A stretch of 64,000 nucleotides of DNA, from NCBI RefSeq assembly GCF_029222905.1, contig NZ_JARHUE010000007.1, positions 81,036 to 145,035 of the forward strand. The letters are read 5' to 3'. Position 1 is the stretch's first letter, and every line of letters begins with the position of its first letter. The notes under the pieces were generated by a model. It had not been told where the DNA came from, ran no database searches, and saw only the letters and a program-made list of their open reading frames with translations. A program made the translations under genes and the position numbers. Source of the DNA: Neptuniibacter sp. CAU 1671 (GTDB taxonomy: Bacteria > Pseudomonadota > Gammaproteobacteria > Pseudomonadales > Balneatricaceae). Positions 46,076 through 54,266 of this stretch are shown piece by piece.

Positions 46076-47004
46076 ACGGTGTGATGAAGCGACTGACACG
46101 TCTCGCTACAACCGCGCGTCAGTATGTACCTGCGTTAATCGCAGCCATTCCGATGATCTGGTTACTGCTGTTGTTTGTGTTGCCACTGCTATTTGTGGTC
46201 AAGATGAGTCTGTCCGAAGCACGGCTGGGACTGCCGCCCTATTATGATCTGATTCGCAGTATCGAAGACGGCATCGTCACCATACAAATCAATTTCAGCA
46301 ATTACATGATCCTTGCACAGGACTCCCTGTATGTGAGTGCCCTGCTCGGCTCGCTGAAAATCGCAACCGTATCGACGCTGCTCTGTATTCTGATTGGCTA
46401 TCCCATGGCCTACGCAATCGCCAACGCACCCAGACACTGGCGCACGCCTCTGCTCATGCTGGTGATCCTGCCATTCTGGACCTCGTTTCTGATTCGCGCT
46501 TATGCGTGGATCGGCATCCTGAAGAACAATGGCCTGCTGAATAATATGTTGATGTCGATCGGTGTCATCGATGAACCGCTGAATATTCTCTACACCCAGT
46601 GGGCGGTTTTCATCGGCGATACCTATACCTATTTGCCATTTTTCATTCTGCCGCTCTATGCCAGCCTGCTAAAGCTCGATCACAGTCTGCTGGAAGCCGC
46701 AGCGGATCTGGGTGCAAAACCGATCACCCAGTTCTTTACCGTCACCCTGCCGCAAACCACCCCCGGCATCATTGCCGGTTCCATGCTGGTTTTTATTCCG
46801 ACCATGGGCGAATTTATTATCCCGGACCTGCTCGGTGGCCCGGACGTGCTTATGCTCGGCAAAATGATGTGGATCGAATTTTTTAACAACAAAGACTGGC
46901 CGGTCGCATCGGCCCTGACGGTTGTGCTTCTGGTTGCCCTGATTATTCCCTTCGTGCTGATGCAAAACTATGAGCAGCTTGATCACGGAGACAACGACAG
47001 ATGA
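46072..47004 (+). CDS. potH: Polyamine ABC transporter permease PotH
   Basis: 310 aa. Six transmembrane helices, starting with PMIWLLLLFVLPLLFVVKMSL, and the EAA coupling loop HSLLEAAADLGAKPITQFFTV that contacts the ATPase. Overlaps potG and potI by 4 bases each. Confidence 0.94.
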   Translation: MNGVMKRLTRLATTARQYVPALIAAIPMIWLLLLFVLPLLFVVKMSLSEARLGLPPYYDLIRSIEDGIVTIQINFSNYMILAQDSLYVSALLGSLKIATVSTLLCILIGYPMAYAIANAPRHWRTPLLMLVILPFWTSFLIRAYAWIGILKNNGLLNNMLMSIGVIDEPLNILYTQWAVFIGDTYTYLPFFILPLYASLLKLDHSLLEAAADLGAKPITQFFTVTLPQTTPGIIAGSMLVFIPTMGEFIIPDLLGGPDVLMLGKMMWIEFFNNKDWPVASALTVVLLVALIIPFVLMQNYEQLDHGDNDR

Positions 47005-47813
47005 AAAACTCCCGACTGCTGCAAATAATCATTCTCGTGCTGGGCTTTGGGTTTTTATATCTGCCGATCATCAGCCTGATTGTCTATTCGTTTAACGAAA
47101 GCCGCTTGGTCACTGTCTGGGGTGGTTTCAGCACCAAATGGTACGGTGAGTTACTCAATAACTCGCAACTGCTGGATGCCGCCTGGCTCAGCATCAAAAT
47201 CGGTATCATCAACGCCACCATTGCGGTGATTCTCGGCACCCTGGCTGCAATCGTTCTGGTACGTTACAAACGTTCCAAAATGCGCAGTTCTCTGGACATC
47301 ATGGTAGCCGCACCACTGGTGATGCCCGATGTCATTATTGGCCTGTCCATCCTGTTATTGTTTGTTTCGCTCGAAAACATGCTGGGCTGGCCACAACGGG
47401 GGCAGCTCACCGTAATACTGGCGCACACCACCTTCTCCATGGCCTATGTCACCGTTGTGGTGCGCAGCCGCCTAATCAGCATGGACCGCTCACTCGAAGA
47501 AGCCGCCATGGATCTCGGAGCAAAACCGTTACTGGTATTCCTGACTGTGACCCTGCCCATCATCGCCCCTTCGCTGGCTGCGGGCTGGTTGCTGTCCTTT
47601 ACCCTGTCGATGGACGATCTGGTGATTGCCAGCTTCGTATCCGGCCCCGGCGCCACCACCCTGCCGATGGTGGTCTACTCCAGCGTACGGTTGGGAGTAA
47701 GCCCACAGATCAACGCACTGGCCAGCATTATCATTTTCGTGGTCAGTATTGCCGTGCTTGTCGCCGGTCTGATGATGCATAAACAGGAAAAACGGCTGGC
47801 AGCTGGTGGCTAA
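47001..47813 (+). CDS. potI: Polyamine ABC transporter permease PotI
   Basis: 270 aa. Six helices with LPIISLIVYSFNESRLVTVW at the N-terminus and the EAA loop RSLEEAAMDLGAKPLLVFLTV. Forms the translocation pore with PotH. Last gene of the operon. Confidence 0.94.
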   Translation: MKNSRLLQIIILVLGFGFLYLPIISLIVYSFNESRLVTVWGGFSTKWYGELLNNSQLLDAAWLSIKIGIINATIAVILGTLAAIVLVRYKRSKMRSSLDIMVAAPLVMPDVIIGLSILLLFVSLENMLGWPQRGQLTVILAHTTFSMAYVTVVVRSRLISMDRSLEEAAMDLGAKPLLVFLTVTLPIIAPSLAAGWLLSFTLSMDDLVIASFVSGPGATTLPMVVYSSVRLGVSPQINALASIIIFVVSIAVLVAGLMMHKQEKRLAAGG

Positions 47814-47820
47814 GTAATCA

Positions 47821-47859
47821 GAGGGGGACGTTTTATTAAAGCGACAAAATCCCCCTCTC
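47821..47859 (+). terminator. Inverted repeat after potI
   Basis: AGAGGGGGA (47821-47829) and TCCCCCTCT (47851-47859), 9-bp perfect arms with a 21-base loop. There is no T run after it, so terminator function is uncertain. Confidence 0.5.
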
Positions 47860-48480
47860 AATGAACAGATACATGATCAGTCATTCAGCCCCGAAGACAT
47901 ACGCTCAACCAGTTCATGACTTCTTGGCGACAGCAGTCGCTGTCATGCCTGGGCTTTTTCAGTCTTAACTGATACCTCTTTAAAACCCTTATTGAGCACC
48001 TGCGCTTGAAGTACTGATTATTACTTTCGCGTCGACAAACGGCAGTATGCGAAGGAGATCATGGTCCTATCCCTGTGTCTCAAATAGATCTTAAATATCG
48101 ATACTGCGTTGTCTCACATAAACCCAGATAACCTTTATGAGACGTTCTTTGAGCGTTTCTTTAGGGTACACCCCAATAAGACATTATTCTGAGACTGTAA
48201 GAGACGCTGGGTGTGGCCGATGTGTTTGCATTGGTGCGGTGTGAAATCGGCGCTAAGAATGAGAAAGAAGGGTATTCGACGACAATTTAATCTAAGTCCG
48301 CATGGGGTACGGGGGGGGGAATTTCAGGACAGTCGACAATCTAAAGCTATTACGAATTTTTCTGAAATTTTTTAAGCAAATTGACTGATGCTAATCAAGG
48401 GTATTTACTTGAGTTAATGGATTTCAAACTAACCAGTTGGTTATAAACAAAACTCTTGCCTGTTGTTAAGGGAGTAACTC
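47860..48480. other. Gene-free, partly degenerate left flank of a small island
   Basis: No intact gene. On the plus strand a codon-like stretch from about 48030 to 48185 reads on with in-frame stops at 48096 and about 48189, which could be a decayed coding sequence, but I could not match it to a family. A run of nine G occupies 48311-48319. From there to the nuclease gene the sequence is markedly AT-rich. The opposite attachment site of the island should be here but was not found. Confidence 0.4.
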
Positions 48481-49590
48481 ATGGAACTAAGTAGTTCTTT
48501 GGCGAATCTTGCCAAAAAAATCCAAACTCATGGATCAAGCCTTATAACTGAAGAAGCCACTAAAACGGCACTTGTCTTACCCTTCCTGAGTAATGTCCTT
48601 GGCTATGATGTCTTCGATCCTAATGAAGTGATTCCTGAATATACAGCCGACACTGGAACCAAAAAAGGTGAAAAGGTTGACTATGCGATCGTCAAAAACG
48701 GAGTCATTCAAATACTGGTTGAGTGTAAGAAGTACGGTGAAGCCCTAAATCTAAAGCATGCCTCCCAGTTATACCGTTACTTCTCTGTAACCAATGCCCG
48801 AATCGCCATCTTAACCAATGGTTCTGATTACAAGTTTTACACAGACCTAGACGCTCCAAACCGAATGGATGAAAAGCCATTTCTTGAGCTTTCACTTGAA
48901 GACATCGATGAGCATGTGTTGCCAGAAATCGAGAAGCTAACCAAGTCTGCTTTCGACGTTGATTCAATAATCAGTGCAGCTGGTGAACTGAAGTACCTCA
49001 GTCAGATCAAGAAGGTAGTCGCTTCTCAAATGAAAGAACCCGAGGATGAATTTGTTAAGTTCATTGCATCCAGAGTTTATGAAGGCGGCATCATAACGGC
49101 CAAAGTCAAAGAGCAATTTTACAGCTTGTCTAAAAAAGCTTTCGCACAGTACATCAATGACAAAGTTAATGAGAGACTTAAGTCAGCTTTGGACAGCTCA
49201 ACCGATGTACCAAACGGTAACTCTTACTCGGCTGACCTCAGTGCTAAAACTACTGATATAGTCATTCCGGAAGATGCCGTTCACTTTGACTCAGAAAAGA
49301 ACGTTGTAACAACTCAGGATGAACTTGACGGTTACAACGTCATTAAGGCGATCCTCCGAGAAGTTGTTGACGTTAAACGAGTGATACACAGGGACACTCA
49401 GAGTTACTTTGGTGTTTTGCTGGATGACAACAATAGGAAGCCTTTATGTCGTCTGCACTTCAACCGCAACCAGAAGTACATCGGTTTATTCGACGCAGAG
49501 AAAAAAGAAACCAGACACCCTATTGAATCGCTTGATGATATTTTTGAGCATGCTTCTCATTTGAAGAAAACTCTTGCTTACTACGAGTGA
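48481..49590 (+). CDS. Orphan type I restriction HsdR-N-like nuclease (COG4748 type)
   Basis: 369 aa, ATG with GGGAG 6 bases upstream. The N-terminal part matches the HsdR N-terminal nuclease fold: LPFLSNVLGYDVFDPNEVIPEY, catalytic Asp in KGEKVDYAI and the E-x-K of VLVECKK-like ILVECKKYGEALN, a PD-(D/E)XK site. The rest (about residues 170-370) is uncharacterised, with a distinct C-terminal globular domain. No methyltransferase, specificity subunit or helicase lies nearby, so it is not a complete restriction system. It is beside an integrase gene and has a composition unlike its neighbours, consistent with a mobile defence-type gene. Confidence 0.82.
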   Translation: MELSSSLANLAKKIQTHGSSLITEEATKTALVLPFLSNVLGYDVFDPNEVIPEYTADTGTKKGEKVDYAIVKNGVIQILVECKKYGEALNLKHASQLYRYFSVTNARIAILTNGSDYKFYTDLDAPNRMDEKPFLELSLEDIDEHVLPEIEKLTKSAFDVDSIISAAGELKYLSQIKKVVASQMKEPEDEFVKFIASRVYEGGIITAKVKEQFYSLSKKAFAQYINDKVNERLKSALDSSTDVPNGNSYSADLSAKTTDIVIPEDAVHFDSEKNVVTTQDELDGYNVIKAILREVVDVKRVIHRDTQSYFGVLLDDNNRKPLCRLHFNRNQKYIGLFDAEKKETRHPIESLDDIFEHASHLKKTLAYYE

Positions 49591-49603
49591 TCAGACATTT
49601 CTC

Positions 49604-49631
49604 GGATCGGTGGGTATACAACCCCCGATCC
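49604..49631 (+). terminator. Hairpin after the nuclease gene
   Basis: GGATCGGTGGG pairs with CCCCCGATCC with one bulge around loop TATACAA. No T run follows. It may be a terminator for the convergent nuclease and integrase genes. Confidence 0.5.
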
Positions 49632-49703
49632 TAAACTGCCACTAGGTACAACCAGTAAAACTGACAATCACTGCTTGTGATCAGAAAATCGCATCAACCC
49701 CTA

Positions 49704-51026
49704 TTACGGCCACAACGAATCAAATCTCAGTCTCTCGACTACCTCAACCAACTTCTCCGGTTCATAGTCCTTCCCATATCGACCAAAGGTCACACCACCG
49801 GTCGAATGACCCAGTAACGCCCCAACAAGGCTTTCAGTCACACCAAGCTGCTTAAGGTGATCTGCTACTGTATGCCTGAAGCTGTGGAAGTCCTTCTTCT
49901 CGTCCCCTCCTTTCAAACCCAGCTTGTCCCTTACCCCAGCAAACCACCGTGATGGAATATGTCCGTACCCGTTCCTTTTGTGTAGGCTCAACTCTGGGAA
50001 CAATCGTTCAGCACCAAGACTTCTCTGCTTCTCGACGAACTCGAGGAAACCGGCCTCAAAAAGCTTGGTGTGAATCGGGATGATACGCTCTGAACTGGTG
50101 TTCTTAAGCTTCTGGTCTGACTTCAAGGCTCGTATATGCAGGCAGTGGATACCATTGATCACCGCGACATCATCAAGGTAGAGCTGACACAACTCATTCA
50201 GCCTCGCACCAGTGTACAGACCCAATAACGGCAACCACTCTCGGTAAGGCTTTCGGTCATCCTGTTTTGCGGACTTTATGCCCTCAAATAGCTTCTTCAG
50301 CTCTTCATTGGTGTATCTGGCCCGTTGCTCACTAACTTTGCCTCTGAGATTGATTTTCAGGCCTTCTAGCGGGTTTTTCTGACAGTACTCTTCCCTCACT
50401 GCATGGGTGAATACAGTGGTCAGGTTCTTCACGTAATTATTGAAGGTGGTGGGACTGATCGTGTCCTCAGCCCCATTGATCATCGAATCGATTGAACGCT
50501 TAGGAAGCTGCCCCATACGTGGAGGCAACTGCAGGGCAACCTCTTTGAACTTCCTAGCATCTTCACGGCTGTATTGGTCAATCGGTTTATCACCAAGGAT
50601 ACGAAGCATTAACTCACAGACTGACTGCTTGTCTGCAATGGTCTTGGCACTCACCTTCTCCATTTCCTGCTCCTGAAGGTAACGCTTCACCACCACTGAG
50701 AACTTAGGTTTATCACTGCGTTTGACGCTAGGAACTGAGGCAGGGTCAGAGGGGACTCGTTGTCGATTTTTAGGCTGCTCAGGTTGACGCTCCCAACTCA
50801 ACGATGAGGCATCTACACGTTTTCCACACTCTGCCAACTTGAAGAGTTCACAAACCTGACTCAGGATAGAAGAGCACCTTATGATGGCTTCACGTCTGCA
50901 CTTAGTTTTGAGTGAGCGACGTATGAAGGCGCTGGGAAAGCTTTGGGTCAGCTCCAGAGGAACACGGATACGGAAGTAAAAGACGTTGTGCCGGGAAGTT
51001 TCAAGGTAAGCAGTTGGTCGGGCCAT
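49704..51026 (-). CDS. Tyrosine recombinase (integrase) with DUF6538-type N-terminus
   Basis: About 440 aa from ATG 51026 (GTGAG 4-5 bases upstream). N-terminal segment RHNVFYFRIRVPLEL as in DUF6538 integrases, core-binding region, then the catalytic domain with Arg in TGARLNELCQLYLDD, His-x-x-Arg in HSFRHTVADHL, His in LLGHS and the nucleophile Tyr in FGRYGKDY. All catalytic residues are present. It is the integrase of the small element, with its start only about 85 bases from the 3' end of the 4.5S RNA gene. Confidence 0.92.
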   Translation of the reverse strand: MARPTAYLETSRHNVFYFRIRVPLELTQSFPSAFIRRSLKTKCRREAIIRCSSILSQVCELFKLAECGKRVDASSLSWERQPEQPKNRQRVPSDPASVPSVKRSDKPKFSVVVKRYLQEQEMEKVSAKTIADKQSVCELMLRILGDKPIDQYSREDARKFKEVALQLPPRMGQLPKRSIDSMINGAEDTISPTTFNNYVKNLTTVFTHAVREEYCQKNPLEGLKINLRGKVSEQRARYTNEELKKLFEGIKSAKQDDRKPYREWLPLLGLYTGARLNELCQLYLDDVAVINGIHCLHIRALKSDQKLKNTSSERIIPIHTKLFEAGFLEFVEKQRSLGAERLFPELSLHKRNGYGHIPSRWFAGVRDKLGLKGGDEKKDFHSFRHTVADHLKQLGVTESLVGALLGHSTGGVTFGRYGKDYEPEKLVEVVERLRFDSLWP

Positions 51027-51111
51027 GTGTCTCACTTTGTGTCGCACTTAGCGAAAGCGAGGCAATAAACTCAGCAAAAACCTTAATTATCAACTACTTG
51101 GAAAGACTGGG

Positions 51112-51221
51112 GGTGACTCCACCAGCCACATTCCGGCACATGAGTCGATCGCTGTGGCTGCTCCCTTCCGGGCCTGACCAGGTTCACGATGTATCATTGC
51201 GGAAGGACCGGCAGAGCCACC
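51112..51221 (-). ncRNA. ffs: 4.5S signal recognition particle RNA
   Basis: The minus strand contains the SRP-conserved core GGTCAGGCCCGGAAGGGAGC (E. coli: GGTCAGGTCCGGAAGGAAGCAGCC), the opposite-strand partner GTGCCGGAATGTGGC and terminal arms GGTGGCTCT (51221-51213) and GGAGTCACC (51120-51112) that pair with a G-U wobble, giving a single long hairpin of about 110 nt like E. coli 4.5S RNA (114 nt). It binds Ffh in co-translational targeting. Ends are estimated from the pairing. Confidence 0.95.
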
Positions 51222-51424
51222 ATAACGTGGCTGGAACGGTGTCCAACACACTGCCTGAAGTACGCTGACTCAAGGCAGGGGCGCAGTATAACAGCACTCA
51301 AAACGGATGCAAATCGATCTGGAAACAATTCAGGAAACAGCGCTTTGTAAAGATCAGTAAAGCATGCTGCAACGCCAAAATGAGTGTGTTTATATCTCGT
51401 TATCACGTTGATGGAAAAGCGTTT

Positions 51425-51979
51425 ATGTCAGACCGAATACCCCTGCTCAATACACCTGAACGTTATGGTAGCCTGAACATTGCCCTGCACTGGATGATGG
51501 CACTGGGGGTGATCATTCTCTATCCATTAGGGCTCTATATCGAAGCACTGGATTACTATGATCCGCAGTACCTGACAGTACCCCAGTGGCATAAAACCCT
51601 GGGGGTTGTGATTGCCTTACTTCTGCTCACACGCCTGCTCCTGAGAACATTTACCCTGTCGCCAACACCGATCAGTCGATCCCCATTAGAGCGAATGCTG
51701 GCTGTGGTGGTACACCTCACGCTCTATCTGCTGCTGATTGTGACTGTAATCAGCGGTTATTTGATTGTGACCGCAGAAGGCAAACCGCTTGTGCTGCTTT
51801 GGGAGATCTCTATTCCGGCGCTGCCCGTACAAATCGACGATATGGAAGAGTATGCAGATGAGGTGCACTTTATCACTGCCACACTGATTCTGACTCTGGC
51901 GGGCCTGCATATGCTGGCCGCCCTGAAACATCATTTTATTGACCGGGATAACACCCTGAAACGCATGTTAGGAAAGTAA
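51425..51979 (+). CDS. Cytochrome b561 (YceJ-like) membrane protein
   Basis: 184 aa from ATG 51425; the frame opens earlier, but the family starts at RYGSLNIALHWMMA. Four transmembrane helices with heme-ligand His residues in IALHWMM, PQWHKTL, VHLTLYL and AGLHMLAALKHH. It transfers electrons across the membrane and is encoded with the YceI protein, as in many proteobacteria. Weak ribosome site. Confidence 0.9.
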   Translation: MSDRIPLLNTPERYGSLNIALHWMMALGVIILYPLGLYIEALDYYDPQYLTVPQWHKTLGVVIALLLLTRLLLRTFTLSPTPISRSPLERMLAVVVHLTLYLLLIVTVISGYLIVTAEGKPLVLLWEISIPALPVQIDDMEEYADEVHFITATLILTLAGLHMLAALKHHFIDRDNTLKRMLGK

Positions 51980-51997
51980 CAAGGGAGAAATAGATTT

Positions 51998-52573
51998 ATG
52001 CGTCATTTTTTAACCGCCACCAGCCTGGCCGTTTTGCTTGCCACCGCGCCTCTGGCACATGCAGAGGAGTACCTGATTGATACCCAGGGTGCCCATGCGT
52101 CTATTCAGTTTCGTATCAGTCATCTGGGCACCAGTTGGTTACTGGGCCGCTTCAATACCTTCTCCGGCACTTTTTCCTATGATGCAGCCGAGCCTGAAAA
52201 AGCAGCGGTTAAAGTCGATATTGATGTGACTTCTATCGACTCAAATCATGCCGAGCGTGATAAACACCTGCGCGGCGAGAAATACCTGAACACTGACAAA
52301 TACCCGGATGCCTCTTTTGTCAGCAGCAGTTTTATCCCCAATGCTGAGGGTGGCGGCATTATGAAAGGCACCCTGACCCTTTATGGCACCAGCAAAGAGA
52401 TTGAAATTGCGGTCAGCAAGGTCGGTGAAGGGGCTGATCCCTGGGGTGGTTACCGGGCCGGTTTCAGTGGCACCACTGAGATCAAACCCAAAGATTTTGG
52501 CATGACTTTCAACCTTGGCCCCGCAGCAGAAACCGTTTATATGACGCTGAACATCGAAGGCATCCGCCAGTAA
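51998..52573 (+). CDS. yceI: YceI-family periplasmic protein
   Basis: 191 aa. Signal peptide (LAVLLATAPLAHAEE) and a YceI lipocalin fold: HASIQFRISHLGTSWLLGRF, DVTSIDSNHAERDKHLRGEKYL, EITKPKDFG-type EIKPKDFGMTFN. Members bind isoprenoid (polyprenyl or ubiquinone-like) lipids. Follows the cytochrome b561 gene by 18 bases, forming the usual pair. Confidence 0.93.
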   Translation: MRHFLTATSLAVLLATAPLAHAEEYLIDTQGAHASIQFRISHLGTSWLLGRFNTFSGTFSYDAAEPEKAAVKVDIDVTSIDSNHAERDKHLRGEKYLNTDKYPDASFVSSSFIPNAEGGGIMKGTLTLYGTSKEIEIAVSKVGEGADPWGGYRAGFSGTTEIKPKDFGMTFNLGPAAETVYMTLNIEGIRQ

Positions 52574-52578
52574 ACAAA

Positions 52579-52612
52579 AAAGGCCCCGACAGGTGCAGCT
52601 GCCGGGGCCTTT
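52579..52612. terminator. Bidirectional terminator between yceI and the chemoreceptor gene
   Basis: AAAGGCCCCG (52579-52588) and CGGGGCCTTT (52603-52612) with a 14-base loop that contains further complementarity. Flanked by A and T runs on both sides, it can stop both converging transcripts. Confidence 0.88.
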
Positions 52613-52627
52613 CCACGTCACTTCATC

Positions 52628-54202
52628 TTAAAGCTTAAATCGGGCCACCAACTGGTTGAGATCATGGATCTCCTGGCGGATCTGTTCAGTTGCCGTCACG
52701 ACGTGCTGGGTATCCGCTTTGGTTTGACGGGCCACATCAGAGATGTTGACCACACGGCCGTCAATCTCATGTGCCACACTGCTCTGCTCTTCAGTGGCGG
52801 TAGAGATCATAGTATTCATCGAGGAGATAGTTTCAGCGGAACTGATAATATGCTGAAGTGAGTCGGCAGCGGTCTGCGCCAGTTCACTGCTGCGAATCGC
52901 AATTTCAGTGCTGACTGACATCGCCTGCACTGCGCCTTCAGCCTGTTTCTGCAGACGTTCGATAATGCCCTGAATCTCCTGCGTGGATTGCTGAGTCCGC
53001 TGGGACAGGGTTCTCACCTCATCAGCCACCACCGCAAAACCACGGCCATGGTCACCGGCACGGGCAGCTTCAATTGCCGCGTTGAGCGCCAAGAGGTTAG
53101 TCTGCTCAGCAATGCCATTGATCACCGAGGTCACATTACCCACCGCCAGCGTTTCCTCTTCCAATGCCTGAATGATCCGCGCGGTATCCTGCAGTTTTTC
53201 AACCATCTGCTGTGCCTGTACTTCGGCTTCGCTGACAATTTTGCCACTGGACTTGGCGTGTTTATTGGCTTCACCAGCAGAACGTTCTGCAGATACCGCG
53301 TTCGAGGCAACTTCCTGCACGGTAGAACTCATTTCGTTCATCGCAGTAGCGACCTGCTCAATGTCCTGATACTGGATGTTCACGCCGCGCTCAGCTTCAC
53401 CCATCGCCCGCACGACACTCTGCACATGACGTTCGGTATTCTCCGCCACGCGCTGTACCTGCTGCAGCAGCTTGCCGATATGCTCCAGCATCAGGTTGTA
53501 GGCCTGATACATCTCGCCAATTTCATTGTCGGTATGAGTGATGTTAAAACGGTGAGAAAAATCCCCCTCACCTACTTCCGTCATGCGCAGCTGCATCCGG
53601 CGGATATTATGCATCAGGGTATTCACACTGCCTTTGTAGGAAAGGACAATCAGCAACAGGGTTGCAACCGTGCAAATCATGGCAAAAATCAACTGGTTCT
53701 GAGAACGCTCTTTTGCGGCCTCGGTCAGCATCACCACGCCCTGATTCATGGTTTTGAGCACCACAGGGGATTGCTGAGTGAGGGCTACCAGATCAGCATG
53801 ACTGCCACTGTTAACATAGTTTTCGACCGACTGACGGTATTCCTGCCACAGCGCCCATACCTGATCCAGTTGAGCCAGCACTTTGCTATTGGTGATCGCG
53901 TGCATGCCGGTTGCAGGGTCACCATTGATCAACTTCTGATGGCTTTCCTCAAACAATGCCAGAGTTTTCTGGAGCACGGCCTGTTGTTCAACGCCGGCAC
54001 TGACCTGCAGTGCTTCTTTAGCCACCTTTTGACTCAGCATACGCTGTCGACCCGCCATATTGATGCTCTGCGGGTCCACCGCCAGGCTCATATAAAGCGA
54101 AATACCCGACAACACCGAAAACAGAAAGATCAGGCCGTAGACCAGCGTGAATTGACGTTTGGCAGTTTTGCAGCCCAGCAAACGCATTAGTTGATCAAAC
54201 AT
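52628..54202 (-). CDS. Methyl-accepting chemotaxis protein with PilJ-type sensor
   Basis: 524 aa. Transmembrane helix ([20 protein letters not shown]), a periplasmic type IV pilus/NarX-like sensor segment containing [19 protein letters not shown] (the PilJ/P-box motif), second helix ([19 protein letters not shown]), HAMP region and cytoplasmic signalling domain with [20 protein letters not shown] hairpin tip. It lacks the usual C-terminal CheR tail. The sensor motif suggests nitrate/nitrite or surface-type sensing by analogy with NarX/PilJ only. Confidence 0.92.
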   Translation of the reverse strand: MFDQLMRLLGCKTAKRQFTLVYGLIFLFSVLSGISLYMSLAVDPQSINMAGRQRMLSQKVAKEALQVSAGVEQQAVLQKTLALFEESHQKLINGDPATGMHAITNSKVLAQLDQVWALWQEYRQSVENYVNSGSHADLVALTQQSPVVLKTMNQGVVMLTEAAKERSQNQLIFAMICTVATLLLIVLSYKGSVNTLMHNIRRMQLRMTEVGEGDFSHRFNITHTDNEIGEMYQAYNLMLEHIGKLLQQVQRVAENTERHVQSVVRAMGEAERGVNIQYQDIEQVATAMNEMSSTVQEVASNAVSAERSAGEANKHAKSSGKIVSEAEVQAQQMVEKLQDTARIIQALEEETLAVGNVTSVINGIAEQTNLLALNAAIEAARAGDHGRGFAVVADEVRTLSQRTQQSTQEIQGIIERLQKQAEGAVQAMSVSTEIAIRSSELAQTAADSLQHIISSAETISSMNTMISTATEEQSSVAHEIDGRVVNISDVARQTKADTQHVVTATEQIRQEIHDLNQLVARFKL

Positions 54203-54266
54203 GATGCCTCATCCTCCCCAAACTCGGCGACACATGAAATATGTAGCATAGACACGAATGCGATAA

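Noticed and set aside
47860..48480. Duplicate of the 3' end of ffs as the second attachment site
   Set aside because: Only a weak, discontinuous resemblance (CTGGGTGTGGCC near 48209) was seen; not enough to call.
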